Assembly: GCF_018687715.1 (NCBI RefSeq)
Contig: NC_056766.1
Span: 10,157,501 to 10,221,500 of the forward strand
DNA length: 64,000 nucleotides
Origin: Carya illinoinensis
Taxonomy: Eukaryota; Streptophyta; Magnoliopsida; Fagales; Juglandaceae
Reading direction: 5' to 3'
Every line of letters starts with the position of its first letter. Within the stretch, counting starts at the first letter, position 1. Positions 11,253-23,629 of this stretch are shown here, one piece after another. The notes below the pieces were generated by a model. The model did not search any database and was not told where the DNA came from. It saw only the letters and a list, made by a program, of their open reading frames with translations. Both the position numbers and the translations under genes were made by a program.

Positions 11253-12337
11253 TCTACAAGTTTACTATCTACTATGACAACAATGGGCTTTAAAAGTTTG
11301 TTACCCAAGACCCCGATTATTACTTGGTTTCACTTTTTTGTTCCTTGTAATCTGTAATTTTATGTTTTTCGTTGGATTTAGGATATTTTTCAAAAATCTA
11401 AGTTTGTTTGTTTTGATATTGTAAGTTTGTTAGTTTTTGTTTGGACTCTTTTTGTAAAAAATGTGGTGATGAGTGAAGTGGTCTGATGGTGGTGGGACCA
11501 ATCCACTTTCGGTATCAAGATAGGGGCACCCAACGTTGGCATTAAGCCCCCTCTTCCCAGTCCATGAGAGGGCAGGTGCGTGTAACAACTCTAGTGAAGA
11601 GTGGATGCTTTGCAAAATGATAGTAAAACCCCACGTGCCTATTTCTGTCTAATTATTTACCCTATCTCTCAAATAAAAAATAAGAGACAACATAGTTTAT
11701 GTATATATGATATTTGCAAGATAAACCCCCAATAATAGTAGTAATAGAGAATGCGAATAGCAATACAAATATTTTTACAATACTTAACTTAATTTTATAA
11801 AGAAATACATCTATTGGATAAAAGCAATAAATGGTATATATCAAACCTGTAGTTTTGTAACTTCGAGATAACTTTATCTCTAAACAATCTGTCATCCCAA
11901 AATCTCTTGCAAATATTAAAAATTAATTAAGGTAAATAATAGTACACAACAACACATTCCAATAATGACAACAATAACAAAACTAATAAGGATGATCTCA
12001 AAACTAAGGATGATGATAATATGAAAGAATGATGCAATTATGATGTGATGAGATCATAATGATACGAAGATGAAGATGTAATAAGATTAATCATGATAGT
12101 CATGAAGATGAGGACGTGATGAGATCATGATTGTATGAAAGATGATGACATGATAAATGGTGAGATGATGATGAGTTTGGTGATGTCAAGAAATGAAACG
12201 TGATATTTTGAAGATGATATAATGAGATAATGATGAAATAAAAAGATGATGTAATGATAAATAATATGAAAAGATGATGAGATAAATGATATAGAAAGAT
12301 GATGAGCTAAGCTGAGCAAATCAGTAAGGGTTTACCC
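11253..12337 (+). repeat. array unit 4, right part (after LINE)
   Basis: This begins with the second TSD copy (11253-11270) and continues with actatgacaacaatgggct, exactly where the unit was interrupted. The gagagggcaggtgcgtgtaa block is near 11567 and the GATGA block covers about 12000-12310. Confidence 0.8.
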
Positions 12338-13642
12338 AACAAGTTGGCCAACTATGCAATGGAGAGTAGGGCTACTACCCGCTTCCATTCCATAGGAGGA
12401 CGTGCTTTAGTTCTTCTATTTGAAAGTCTAGTGTGCCGAGTTAGGCCTTGAGCATTGTATGACTGTAAGACAACAATTCAGCCATGGGCATCTATGACTC
12501 AATACCACAGTTTTCATCGTGTGTCTGTATGCTACAGACTCATTGTGACTATGAGTGACAAGTCTGCAAGTTTAACAATCCACCATGAAGAAGATGGGCT
12601 ATAAAGATCTATTACCCAAACCACGATCTCTGGGTCTATGAACAATTTTTACTTGGTTTCATTTCTTCATTTCGTTTTATTGTAATTTTGTGAGTTTTTT
12701 TTTCATTGGATCTGTGATATTTTTCATATATGCAAGTTTGTTTGTTTTGATCTGTAAGATTTTTTGTTTTTGTTTAGATTTTGTTCGGACTTTTTTGTAA
12801 AAAATGAGGTGTTGAATGGGGTGGTTTGACGGTAGTGGCACCAATATGCTCTCGGTATCCAAATAGGGGTATGCACCATTGGCGTTAAGCCCCCCTTCCA
12901 GGTCCATGCAAGGGCAGGTGCATGTAACAACTCTAGTGAAGAGTGGATGTATTGTAAAATAATAGTAAAATCCCCTGTGCCTATGTCTCCCTAATTATTC
13001 ACCCTATCTCTCAAATCACAAATAAGAGATGACATAGGTTATGTATATAAGATATTTGCAAGATAAACCCTCAATAAAAGTAGTGTTAGAGAATGCGAAT
13101 AGCAATACAAATATTTTTATAACACTTATCTTAATTTTATAAAGACATACATCTATTGGATAAAAGCAATAACTGATATATCAAACATGTAGTCTTGTAA
13201 CTTTGAGATAACTTCATCCCTTAACAATCTGTGATCCCAAAATCTTTTGTAAATATTAAAAATAAATTAAGGAAAATAATAGTAGACACAACAATTACCA
13301 ATAATGATAACAATAACGAAACTAATGAGGATGATCTCAAAACTAAGGATGATGATACTATGAAAAGATGAAACAATGATGATGTAATAAGATCATGATG
13401 ATATGAAGATGAAGATGTAACGAGATACATCGTGATAGTTATGAAGATAAGGATGTGATGAGATCATGATGGTATGAAAAGACGATGACATAATAAATGG
13501 TGAGATGATGATGAGTATGGTGATGTAAAGAGATCATGATGAAATGAAAAGATGATGTAATGATAAATAATATGGAAAGATGATGAGATAAATGATATGA
13601 AAAGATGATGAGCGAAGCCGAACAAATCAGTAAGGGTTTACC
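12338..13642 (+). repeat. array unit 5, deleted
   Basis: About 1305 bp. Around 12445 the sequence jumps from gttaggccttgagc to tgtatgactgtaagacaac, so the TATA/CT-rich block is missing while all downstream blocks are present. Confidence 0.7.
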
Positions 13643-14292
13643 CAGTAAATTGGCCAACTATGCGATGGAGTGTAGGGCTGCTACTTGCTTGCATTCCACA
13701 TGAAGACGAGCTTTAATTCTTCTGTTTGAAAGTCTTTTGGGCAGGTGCCAGGTTGGGACTTGGGCCCACACGACCATTAGTATAGATAAAAACATACATA
13801 TATAGATAAATATAAATCATAATATGATATATACTAGAAATACAAAACCCTAACTATAAATACCACTTTTTCTCTCTCTTAATCTCTCAAGATTGCAATT
13901 TCTTTCATTTCCAGTGCCAGTGCCCATCACCCTCCACCTTTCCCTTCTCCCCTTCCGCCTCCTCTTTTCCTCATTCATTTCAGACCTTCAAGCTTCAATG
14001 GACACTATCCTATCTTCTTTCTTTTTTCTTCTCCTCCCAATTTCCTTTCTTCATGAAGATGAAGATGTGATGAGATCATAATGGTATGAAAATACGATGT
14101 GATGATAAATGGTGAGATGATGATGAGTATGGAGATGTAAAGAGATTAAATATGATGTTATGAAGATGATTTAATGAGATCATGATGAAATAAAAAGATA
14201 ATGTAATGATAAATGATATGAAAAAATGATGAGATGATAAATGATATAAAAAGATTATGAGCTAAGCCAAGCAAATCGGTAAGAGTTTACCC
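13643..14292 (+). repeat. array unit 6, strongly deleted
   Basis: About 650 bp. It has the promoter-like block (TATAAATACC at 13855-13864) and an ATGG start-like site near 13998. Then ttcctttcttcat at about 14050 is joined directly to a GATGA block, so more than half of the unit is lost. Confidence 0.7.
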
Positions 14293-15198
14293 GACAACTT
14301 GCCAACTATGTGATGGAGAGTAGGCTTGCAACTCGCTTGCATTCGACAGATGGACGAGCTTTAAATCTCCCAATTGAATGGGGTGGTTTGATGATGGTCG
14401 CACCAATTTGCTCCCGTGATCAAGATATGAGCACCCACCATCGGCATTAAGCCCCCTTCCCGCTCCATGCGAGGGCATGTGCATGTAACATCTCTAATGA
14501 ATAGGGGATGCTTTCAAAATAATAGTAAATGCCTCTGTGCCTATTTCTCTCTAATTATTCAGCCTATCTCTCAAATCACAAATAAGGGGCAACATAGTTT
14601 ATGTATATAAGATATTTGCAAGATAAACCCCAAATAATAGTAGCAAAACGGAATACGAAAACCAATACAAATATTTTTACAAAACATATCTTAATTTTAT
14701 AAAGAAATAAATTTATTGGATAAAAGCAATAAATGGTACATATCAAACCTATAGTTTTATAACTTTGAGGAGATAACTTCATCTCTTAGCAACCACTCAT
14801 ATACAAATCTCTGGCAAAATACCAATAATGATAACAATACCAAAACTAATGAGGATGATCTCAAAACTAATGATGATGATAATATGAAAATATGATGCAA
14901 TGATGATGTGATGAGATCATGATAATATGAAGATGTAACGAGATAGATCATGATAGTCATGAAGATGAGGATGTGATGAGATCATGATGGTATGAAAATA
15001 TGATGTGATGATAAATGGTGAGATGATGATGAGTGTGATGATGTAAAGAGATTAAACGGGATGTTATGAAGATGATGAATTGAGATCATGATGAAATGAA
15101 AAGATAATGTAATGATACAAGATATGAAAAGATTATAAGATGATAAATGATATGAAAAGATTGTAAGCTAAACTGAGTAAATCGGGAAGAGTTTACCT
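14293..15198 (+). repeat. array unit 7, deleted
   Basis: About 906 bp. Near 14372 the landmark block is fused to ttgaatggggtggtttgatg, skipping the promoter-like block. The AT-rich half and the GATGA block are kept. Confidence 0.7.
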
Positions 15199-16857
15199 GA
15201 CAACTTGCCAACTATGCGATGGAATGTAGGCCTGCAATTCGCTTGCATTCCGCAGATGGACGAGATTTAATTCTCCCGATTGAAAGTCCAGGGAGCTGAT
15301 GTCAGGATGGGCCTTGAGCCCAAACAGGCCTTCAATATATGTAAAAACATACATATATATAAATATAAATAATAATACCTTATATTGGAAACACAAACCC
15401 TAAATACAAACACCACTTTTTCACTCAATCTCTCTCCACTACCATTTCTTTCGTTTCCAGCGGCCATCCCCCTCCACCTTTTACTTCTCCTCCTCTTCCT
15501 TCTCTTTTCCACATTCGTTTAAGACTTTCACGATTTAATGGCCACCATCCTATCTTCTCTCTTTTTTCTCCTCCACCCAATTTCCCTCACCTCCTCTTTT
15601 AAACCTGATTGTCTATTCACTCCATTATCATTGGTACTCATGGCCAAGATGCATTCTACAACGGTAAGACCCCAATTTGGCCTTGGGCTTCTATGACTTA
15701 ATAAGACAATTTTCATCGTGGGTCTATATGCTAGAGACTCAATGTGACTATGAGTGACGAGTCTACAAGTTTAACAGTCCACTATGACAACGTTGAGATG
15801 TAGAACCAGCTACCCAATACCACGGTCTCGGGGTCTGTGCACGATTATTTCTTGGTTTCATTTCTTTGTTTCATTTTATCTATAATTTTGTGAGTTTGTT
15901 TTTGTTTTTCATTGGATTTGTGATATTTTTCTTATATGTGCGTTTGTTTGTTTGGAACTATATGATTGTTGGTTTTTGTTTGGACTTTTTTGCAAAAGAA
16001 TGTCATGCTGAATGGGGTGGTTTGATGATGGTGGCCCCAATTTGCTCCAGGTATCAAGATAGGGGCACCCACCATTGGCATTACGCCCCCTTCCCGCTCC
16101 ATTCGAGGGTATGTGCATGTAACAACTCTAATGAAGATTGAATCCTTTCCAAAATGATATTAAAAGCCCATGTGCCTATTTCTCTCTAATTATTTAGCCT
16201 ATCTCTCAAATCACAAATAATGGACAACATAGTTTATGTATATAAGATATTTGCAAGATAAACACCCAATAATAGTAGTAAAAGGGAATGCGAAAATCAA
16301 TATAAATAGTTTTACAAAACATATCTTAATGTTATAAAGACATACATTAAATGCATAAAAGCAATAAATGGTATATATCAAATATGTAGTTTTGTAACTT
16401 CGAGGAGATCACTTCATCTCTTAACAACCTCCCATCACAAAACCTCTGGAAAAAGTTAAAATTAATTATACAACAACAAATACCAATAATGATAACAATA
16501 CCAAAACTAATGAGGATGATCTCAAAAGTAGTGATGATGATAATATGATGCAATGATGATGTGATGAGATCATGATAATATTAAGATGAAGATGTAACAA
16601 GATAGATCATGATAGTCATGAAGATGAGGATGTGATGAGATCATGATGGTATGAAAATATGATATGATGATAAATGGTGAGATGATGATGAGTGTGATGA
16701 TGTAAAGAGACTAAATGTGATGTCATGAAGATGATGAATTGAGATCATGATGAAATGAAAAAATAATGTAATGATAAAAGATATGAAAAGATGATGAGAT
16801 GATAATTGATATGAAAAGATTATGAGTTAAGCTGAGCAAATCGGTAACAATTTATCC
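15199..16857 (+). repeat. array unit 8, full length
   Basis: About 1659 bp. The TATA-like box here reads TACAAACACC instead of TATAAATACC, a change shared with units 9 and 10. This marks a right-hand subfamily. Confidence 0.7.
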
Positions 16858-18623
16858 GACAACTTGCCAACTATGCGATGGAGAGTAGGCTTGCAACTTG
16901 CTTGCATTCCACAGATGGACGAGCTTTAATTCCCCCGGTTGAAAGTCCAGGGAGCGGGTGTCGGGATGGGCCTTGAGCCCACACGGCCTTTAATATATGT
17001 AAAAAAACTACATATATATGAATATAAATCATAATATCTTATATATTGGAAAAAGAAACCCTAACTACAAACACCACTTTTTCTGTCAATCTCTCTACTA
17101 CCATTTCTTTCATTTCCAGCGGCCATCCCCCTCGATGTTTCACTTCTCCTCCTCCCCCTTCTCTTTTCCACATTCGTTTCAAACTTTCACGCTTCAATGG
17201 TGCCACCATCCTATCTTCTTTCTTTTGTCTTATCCTCCTAATTTCCCTTTCTCTCCTCCACTTTAAACTTGCTTGTCTATTCACTCCATTATCGTGGGTA
17301 CTCATGGCCAAGCCACATTCTATGATGGTATGACCACAATTTGCTCATGGGCTTCTACGACTTAATAACTCAATTTTTATCGTGGGTCTATATGCTAGAG
17401 ACTCACTTTGCTATAAGTGACGAGTCTGCAAGTTTAACAGTCCACTATGACAATGATGAGCTGTAGAAATCAGCTACCCAATACCACGGTCTCGGGGTCT
17501 GTGCACGATCGATTATTACTTAGTTTTGTTTCTTTGTTTCATTTTATCTGTAATTTTATGAGTTTTTTTTTTTTTTGTTTTTCATTGGATTTGTGATATT
17601 TTTCTAATATGTGCGTTTGTTTTTTTGGATATGTAAGATTGTTGATTTTTGTTTGGACTTTTTCGCAAAAAAATGTCATGTTGAATGGGGTGCTTTGCTG
17701 ATGGTGGCCCCAATTTGCTCTAGGTATCAAGATAGGGGCACCCACCGTCGGCGTTAAGCCCCCTTCCCGCTCCATGCGAGGGTATGTGCATGTAACAACT
17801 CTAATGAAGACTGAATCCTTTCCAAAATGATAATAAAAGCCATGTGCCTATTTCTCTCTAATTATTCAGCCTATCTCTCAAATCACAAATAAGTGACAAT
17901 ATAGTTTATGTATATAAGATATTTGCAAGATAAACACCCAATAATAGTAGCAAAAGGGAATGCAAAAAGCAATATGAATAGTTTTACAAAACATATCTTA
18001 ATTTTATAAAGACATACATTAATTGCATAAAAGAAATAAATGGTATATATCAAACCTATAGTTTTGTAACTTCGAGGAGATCACTTCATCTCTTAATAAG
18101 CTCCCATCACAAAAGCTCTGGCAAAAATTAAAAATAAATTAATGAAAATACTAGTATACAACAAAAAAAACCAATAATGATAACAATAACGAAACTAATG
18201 GGGATGATCTCAAAACTAATGATGATAATAATCTAGAAAAATGATGCACTGATGATGTGATGAGATCATGATAATATTAAGATGAAGATGTAATGAGATA
18301 GATCATGATAGTCATGAAGATAAGGATGTGATGAGATCATGATAATATTAAGATGAAGATGTAATGAGATAGATCATGATAGTCATGAAGATGAGGATGT
18401 GATGAGATCATGATGGTATGAAAATATGATATGATGATAAATGGTGAGATGATGATGAGTGTGATGATGTAAAGAGATTAAACCTGATGTCATGAAGATG
18501 ATGAATTGAGATCATGATGAAATGGAAAGATAATGTAATGATAAAAGTTATGAAAAGATGATGAGATGATAATTGATATGAAAAGATTATGAGCTAAGCT
18601 AAGCAAATCAGTAACAGTTTACC
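16858..18623 (+). repeat. array unit 9, full length with internal duplication
   Basis: About 1766 bp. Part of the extra length comes from a 71-bp direct duplication in the GATGA block (18254-18324 repeated from 18325). The TACAAACACC variant is seen at about 17066-17077. Confidence 0.7.
18254..18395. repeat. 71-bp tandem duplication inside unit 9
   Basis: Two almost identical copies beginning gatgtgatgagatcatgata and ending tcatgaagataag/tcatgaagatgag. Confidence 0.8.
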
Positions 18624-19421
18624 CGACAACTTGCCAACTATGCGATGGAGAGTAGGCGTCCAACTTGCTTGCATTCCACAGATTGACGAGCATTAATTCC
18701 CTAGACTGAAAGTCCAAGGAGCGGGTGTTGGGATGGGCCTTGAGCCCACACAGCCTTTAATATATGTAAAAACATACATATATATGAATATAAATTATAA
18801 TATCTTATATATTGGAAATAGAAACCTAACTACAAACACCACTTTTTCTGTCAATCTCTCTACTACCATTTCTTTCATTTCCAGCGGCCATCCCCCTTGA
18901 CGTTTCACGTCTCCTCCTCCTCCTTCTCTTTTCCACATTCATTTCAAAATTTCACGCTTCAATGGTGCCACCATCCTATCTTCTTTCTTTTTTCTTCTCC
19001 TCCCAATTTCCCTTCCTCTCCTCCACTTTAAACCCGCTTGTCTATTCACTCCATTATCGTGGGTACTCATGGCCAAGCAGCATTCTATGACTGTAAGACC
19101 ACAATTTGCTCGTGGGCTTCTACGTCTTAATAACACAATTTTCATCGTGGGTCTATATGCTAGAGACTCACTGTGACTATGAGTGATGAGTCTACAAGTT
19201 TAATAGTCCACTATGACGACGATGAGCTGTAGAAATCAACTACCCAATACCACGATCTCGTGGTTTAGGCACGATTATTACTTGGTTTCGTTTCTTTGTT
19301 TCATTTTATCTATAATTTTGTGAGTTAGTTTTTATTTTTCGTTGGATTTGTGATATTTTTCTAATATGTGCATTTGTTTTTTTGGATCTGTAAGAATGTT
19401 GGTTTTTGTTTGGATGCGATT
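18624..19421 (+). repeat. array unit 10, truncated
   Basis: The unit follows the order of unit 9 until ggtttttgtttgga at about 19400-19413. The sequence then changes abruptly to unrelated DNA, so the array ends here at a junction with gypsy-related sequence. Confidence 0.7.
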
Positions 19422-21284
19422 GGATTTAAGGCTATATGTTCCGCAAACTTTTGGGAATGGATTCTTAGCAGGTTTAAGGTCAATCTTGGTGCAAAACTTT
19501 AAGCAATAGCTATTTGCTAATTTTAAGGATATAAGTTGAGCAAATTCAGGAATGATTCATGTTGATTTCCGGATATAAGTCCAGATGAAGGAAATGGTAG
19601 TAATGGATCACTTGTACATTTGAATGATTATTGGTTTTGGATAAGGATGCATGAGACCGACACGTAATAGTGGTGAGTGTATATGGATTTGAAGAGTACA
19701 AGCCTTTGTCCCGTTTTTGGACTTGGAAGAAATAGCTTTGATAGGTCTTGAAGTGGATTCTGTACAATAGTATTTAATTCAATAGATTTTGACTTGGAGT
19801 TATTGGTGAGTTGATTGGAGTGTTCAGTCGAAGCATGTTACTCAATGGAATGTTGGTTGGCAATAATTGTTATGATTATCTTCAAGAATTAATTGCGACT
19901 TGAAGTCATATAGGAATTTAAATTTGTGACGCTATACTTTTCTTTGGAGATCAAGCACCCAGTTGGGAGAATTAGGGATATTGTTATTTAACTTGAAGAG
20001 AGATTGTGAGGTCAACATGTGTGGTGTATGATAAAATCTTGGAAGTTGAAACTTAGGCATCAACAGTTGGTAGCATAACCATATGTATGAGGTAATAAAG
20101 TATTAGGATCCATGAGTGTTGTTTAATTAGTTTTTGATGGATTGAAGATTTAAACAGTATGGCCTGCCTTGAGGTTTATTTGTGATGTGTGATTGAAGGA
20201 ATTAGAAGTTTTAATACTAGAGTTTTTGAGAGTACAAGTAGGTGAGTGAGTTACCAAGAGGGTTTCGATTATGTCTTGGTGAGGTCAATGGTAGTTTGTA
20301 GTGAGTTTAGTCACTGCCAAATTAGATGATATTCAGAATGTAGGTGATGAGCTTGAAAGTGTAGGTTGTCGGGTAGAAGTTATAGGCACTTTTGTTGATT
20401 GGCCGGGAAGGACTTGAGCCTTTTTGTATATGTTCCTTATCTTTAGATGAGAGAGGTGTATTTTGGGATGATGTTACATGTTTTCAATTTGGGACGTTGA
20501 GGTTGATTGGTATTGGTTTTTGTCAATTATTATTGATGTACTTTGTGGAGTATGGATTCTGATTAGAGTAGCTAGAGCCAACTGAGAAATGAGTGATAAA
20601 TCGTTGTTTTTTAAGGTATATTATTTTCTATCGAAATGTGGGTAAAGAGTTTCCTTGTTTATAGGTGTTGAGCTAGCTTGTACTGGTGTTAATTTATGAG
20701 GACATAGTATTTTTGCATTTTGGCGAGTTATCAGAGTGCGCACCAAAGCGTGATTTTTAGAGATAATTAGATGTTAAAATTTTGTGCTAATTTTGAGAAA
20801 TTAGTGGTGACTCGAAATTTTGAGAAGATACTTGTAATTGGAAAATAATCTTTTGGTTGTACTAATTATGAGTATTGATGGTTAACTTTGGAAGTGACTA
20901 ATAAGTTACCAACTTGTAGGATACAATAGAGGTTTGGAAGTTTTTAGCTTAGGAGTCAATTGAGATTAGTACAATCTATGGCGTGAAGATAATAACCATT
21001 GGCATTTATTAGGTGTTGTATTAAGATTCTTGTGGTAATAGAGATTTTGGTTTACGTAGCCACCCTAGGAGTACTGGTGTGATGGGCCACTGGGAGACTA
21101 GTGCAGGTATGATGGAATCGCATAGAGGAGTAGACATAAGAGAGAAGTATTCTTAATTGTTTGGGTGTTAATGATGGTATATTTCTCTCGAATGTGCTTT
21201 GAGTGGTATCTTGTATCCTGCTTTGGCGCTGATGTTTGACCTCATAAATTTCGAGGATGAAATTTTATTTTAAGGGGGAGAGGA
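19422..21284 (+). mobile_element. Ty3/gypsy-like element: 3' internal region without readable pol
   Basis: There is no ORF of note. The last part, ttcgaggatgaaattttattttaagggggagagga, has the usual look of the end of a plant gypsy internal domain, with a polypurine tract at about 21272-21284. The stretch from about 20690 onward is recognisably similar to the reverse complement of 52400-52810 inside another element of this window (shared words include tttatgaggacatag and gagttatcagagtgcgc). Both belong to one family. The left end is cut off at the tandem array; no 5' LTR or gag is present. Confidence 0.7.
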
Positions 21285-22442
21285 TGTGATACCCCGTATT
21301 TACGTGTATTTTTACTAAAAGATTATTTAAATTATTATAATAAGTGGTTCTCTTATTTTAAATTAAACATATTTTTTGTTGTATTGTTTTATAATTTTTA
21401 AATTGTGAGATTTAAATAATGTGTTCTTTTTATATTAATAAATACTTCGCATTTAAATTACTCTCTAGCTTGAATTATTTTATTGTTAGATTTTATTATT
21501 TTATTTTATTAAGTCACTATGCTTAAATTATTTCATTTAATTCGTTGTTTTAAAATTAGTTTTCGTTGGATCAATTTCTTGACTCAAGATGTGAGCATTG
21601 GATCTCAATTTCTTTTCCTTCATTTTCCTCTTTTCATTTTTCTTTTCTTTTCTTTTTCTTTTTCTCCTTTCTTTCTTTTTCTTCTTTTTTTTCCCTTCCC
21701 CCCCCCCCCCACCCCACACGACACCCTCTCTCTCTTCCCTCTTCTGTCTGTTTCTTCACCCTACAGTAGCACCCCCATCAACAGGCTGTGCATCTCACCA
21801 CCCCCATCGTTCGACTCCCCTTCAGACAGTGAACAATCCCACCAAATCTCAGCCCCAATTGAGCCACCGTTAGCCGCCGTGAGCTCTTCCAAGCCGCACA
21901 GTTTTTCCTCCATTCTGCCGCCGTCGTTCCACCTCCAGCCATCACCTCTTCACCACTTCATCATCAACCTCTTGCCGACTGAACTCACCCATTTCCAGCT
22001 CTGATTCGTTGTCGGAGCAACCCCTACGAGCTCAACTCCATTTTGGTCATTTTTCACTTCCACCACCGTTTTCGCGGCCACCCACGGCCAACCTCCACTT
22101 CCACTAGCTTCACTAGCACCTCCAAGTCATTCCCTATCAATCTCAAGTCTTAGTTTGTCCCTATTCAAAATTGGGTATTTTGTAACCCATGGCCACAGTG
22201 CATTTTGCACTATTACGTTGTTTTCCTCTACCTTTTGTAGCTTGTTGATCCTCTGAAAAGTATTTTATAGTGCTATAAGATTTTCCAAACTTCCTTTAAG
22301 ATTTAAATATATTATTGCTTTTACAATAAATTATGATTGGTTGGTTATGCCGGACTGAGTCCGAGGAGTTGGGCTCGGATGCATTTGAGGACGGAGTAAT
22401 TTATGTTTGGATGATTTGGTACTTTGTGTCATGTTATTTGCA

Positions 22443-22496
22443 TTGCATGGTGCATGCATATACATGTGTTGCATGGTGCATGCATATACATGTGTT
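22443..22496. repeat. tandem pair in gypsy LTR
   Basis: The segment tgcatggtgcatgcatatac, followed by atgtgt, occurs twice in a row. Confidence 0.8.
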
Positions 22497-22889
22497 GGAA
22501 ATTGAAAACTAGGTTTTTACGTGTAAATGGATTTTTGTGTGCGTGTGTATCACGACCCCAAGCCGAGATGGGGCATTATGTCAGTGGAGCTCCTCTGGTC
22601 ACTCGAGAGCGAAGAATACTGAGTGACATCCCCTAAGTTGTCGCTAGATGACAATCGGATCGAACAATACAGTAACGGCATCGGCCGACTCCGTGGTTCC
22701 TCGGCCGGCCAGGATTAGAGGATGCCTGGTCATAGTACGCGCTAGGCGCAAAGTTGGGTATCGCTCGTGTAGATAGCACATGCGTAGTCGTTACCTGCAG
22801 TGTGGCATAGGAGCTAGAGTGTGCGGATCATCCCTAAGGGAGATCATGGTGCATACAATAAATTGGAAACTGGTTTTGATATTAGATAT

Positions 22890-23144
22890 GGGCCATTTTC
22901 TAGAAAAATAGCGAGTTTTGATTAACGAATATTTGTGGGCCATTTTCTGGAAAAATGGCGGGATTTTTATAAGTGGATTTTCATGGACCATTTTCAGAGA
23001 AAATGGTGGATTTCTTGTTTGAGCCATTATATGGGATAATGGCGAGGGAATATTTTAATGGTAATATTGTGGGTCATTATCTGGGATAATAACGAGAAAA
23101 TATTTTTAATGGAAATGTTTGGGCCAAAAATGGAATTTTTGGCA
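22890..23144. repeat. array of six small hairpins in gypsy LTR
   Basis: Six spaced units each hold a short inverted repeat of the type GCCATTTTC...GAAAAATGGC: near 22890-22915, 22938-22962, 22985-23008, 23021-23045, 23070-23096 and 23120-23144. The loop and stem bases differ between units but the pairing is kept in most of them. The related LTRs at 50.5 and 57.7 kb have only about two such units. Confidence 0.65.
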
Positions 23145-23629
23145 TGTGTTGGAAAAAGGTTTATTTTTGAAAAAATATTATTTTTGGATCTCATGCATTT
23201 GGCATCCTGTTCAGAGGACGAGGAGGCTAAGCCCAAGGAGGCGGCGGCTTTGCATGAGTGATCGGGGATCACTCGTGGATTGTGATTTATGTTCTGCTTT
23301 TGTTTATTGTTTGATTTTTATTATATTTATGCTAGTTAATTGTAATACTTTTAGTACGTTTATTTTTTAAGCAAGCTTGTATTTAAACAAATTCTGGTAT
23401 TTAGTTGACCAGCTTTAATTATCCGCTGCGTTGTTTTGTTGTATACGTGTTGCATGTACACACACTTAACACGTGACGATGGGATATGTGACTTGTGTTG
23501 TCATCATCCCGGACGCCTCGATTCCACGTGTCCGTACGTGGGAGTTGGGAGCGTCATAACATATATGTTAGATTTTGAACTTTTAACTCTGGATAACTTT
23601 TAATAAGTATATACTATTTCAATTGATAG

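Larger units (their letters stand above)
660..19421 (+). repeat. tandem array of a ~1.65-kb non-coding repeat (LINE-interrupted)
   Basis: Landmark sequences recur head-to-tail in the same order. The landmark acaacttggccaactatgc lies near 2171, 3015, 4655, 12338, 13643, 14293, 15199, 16858 and 18624. After subtracting the LINE insertion the spacings are about 844, 1640, 1634, 1305, 650, 906, 1659 and 1766 bp, so complete units are about 1.64-1.77 kb and the others carry internal deletions. The order within a unit is: landmark; promoter-like block with TATAAATACC and a CT-rich leader; a tgagtgacgagtctacaagt block; a T-rich block; a ggggcacccaccgtcggcgt block; a long AT-rich block; and an imperfect GATGA block of some hundreds of bp. 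No transposase or long ORF is seen. The family is not one I recognise. Confidence 0.85.
21285..23561 (+). mobile_element. Ty3/gypsy-like 3' LTR
   Basis: It begins TGTGATACCCCGTATTTACG straight after the polypurine tract and ends GGAGCGTCATAACA. Start and end match the family of the minus-strand LTRs at 50489-52374 and 57739-59782 (TGTGACATCCCGT...GCGTCACA on their own strand). The length is about 2.28 kb. It contains a CT-rich leader (21610-21720), a short direct duplication (about 22443-22496) and a hairpin array (22890-23144). The last two bases are CA, but the base pattern just before them differs from the other LTRs, so the end could be off by a few bases. Confidence 0.78.

Noticed and set aside
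660..19421. Centromeric or rDNA spacer identity for the array
   Set aside because: The units are far longer than common plant centromere satellites and no rRNA sequence flanks them; nothing in the window supports either label.
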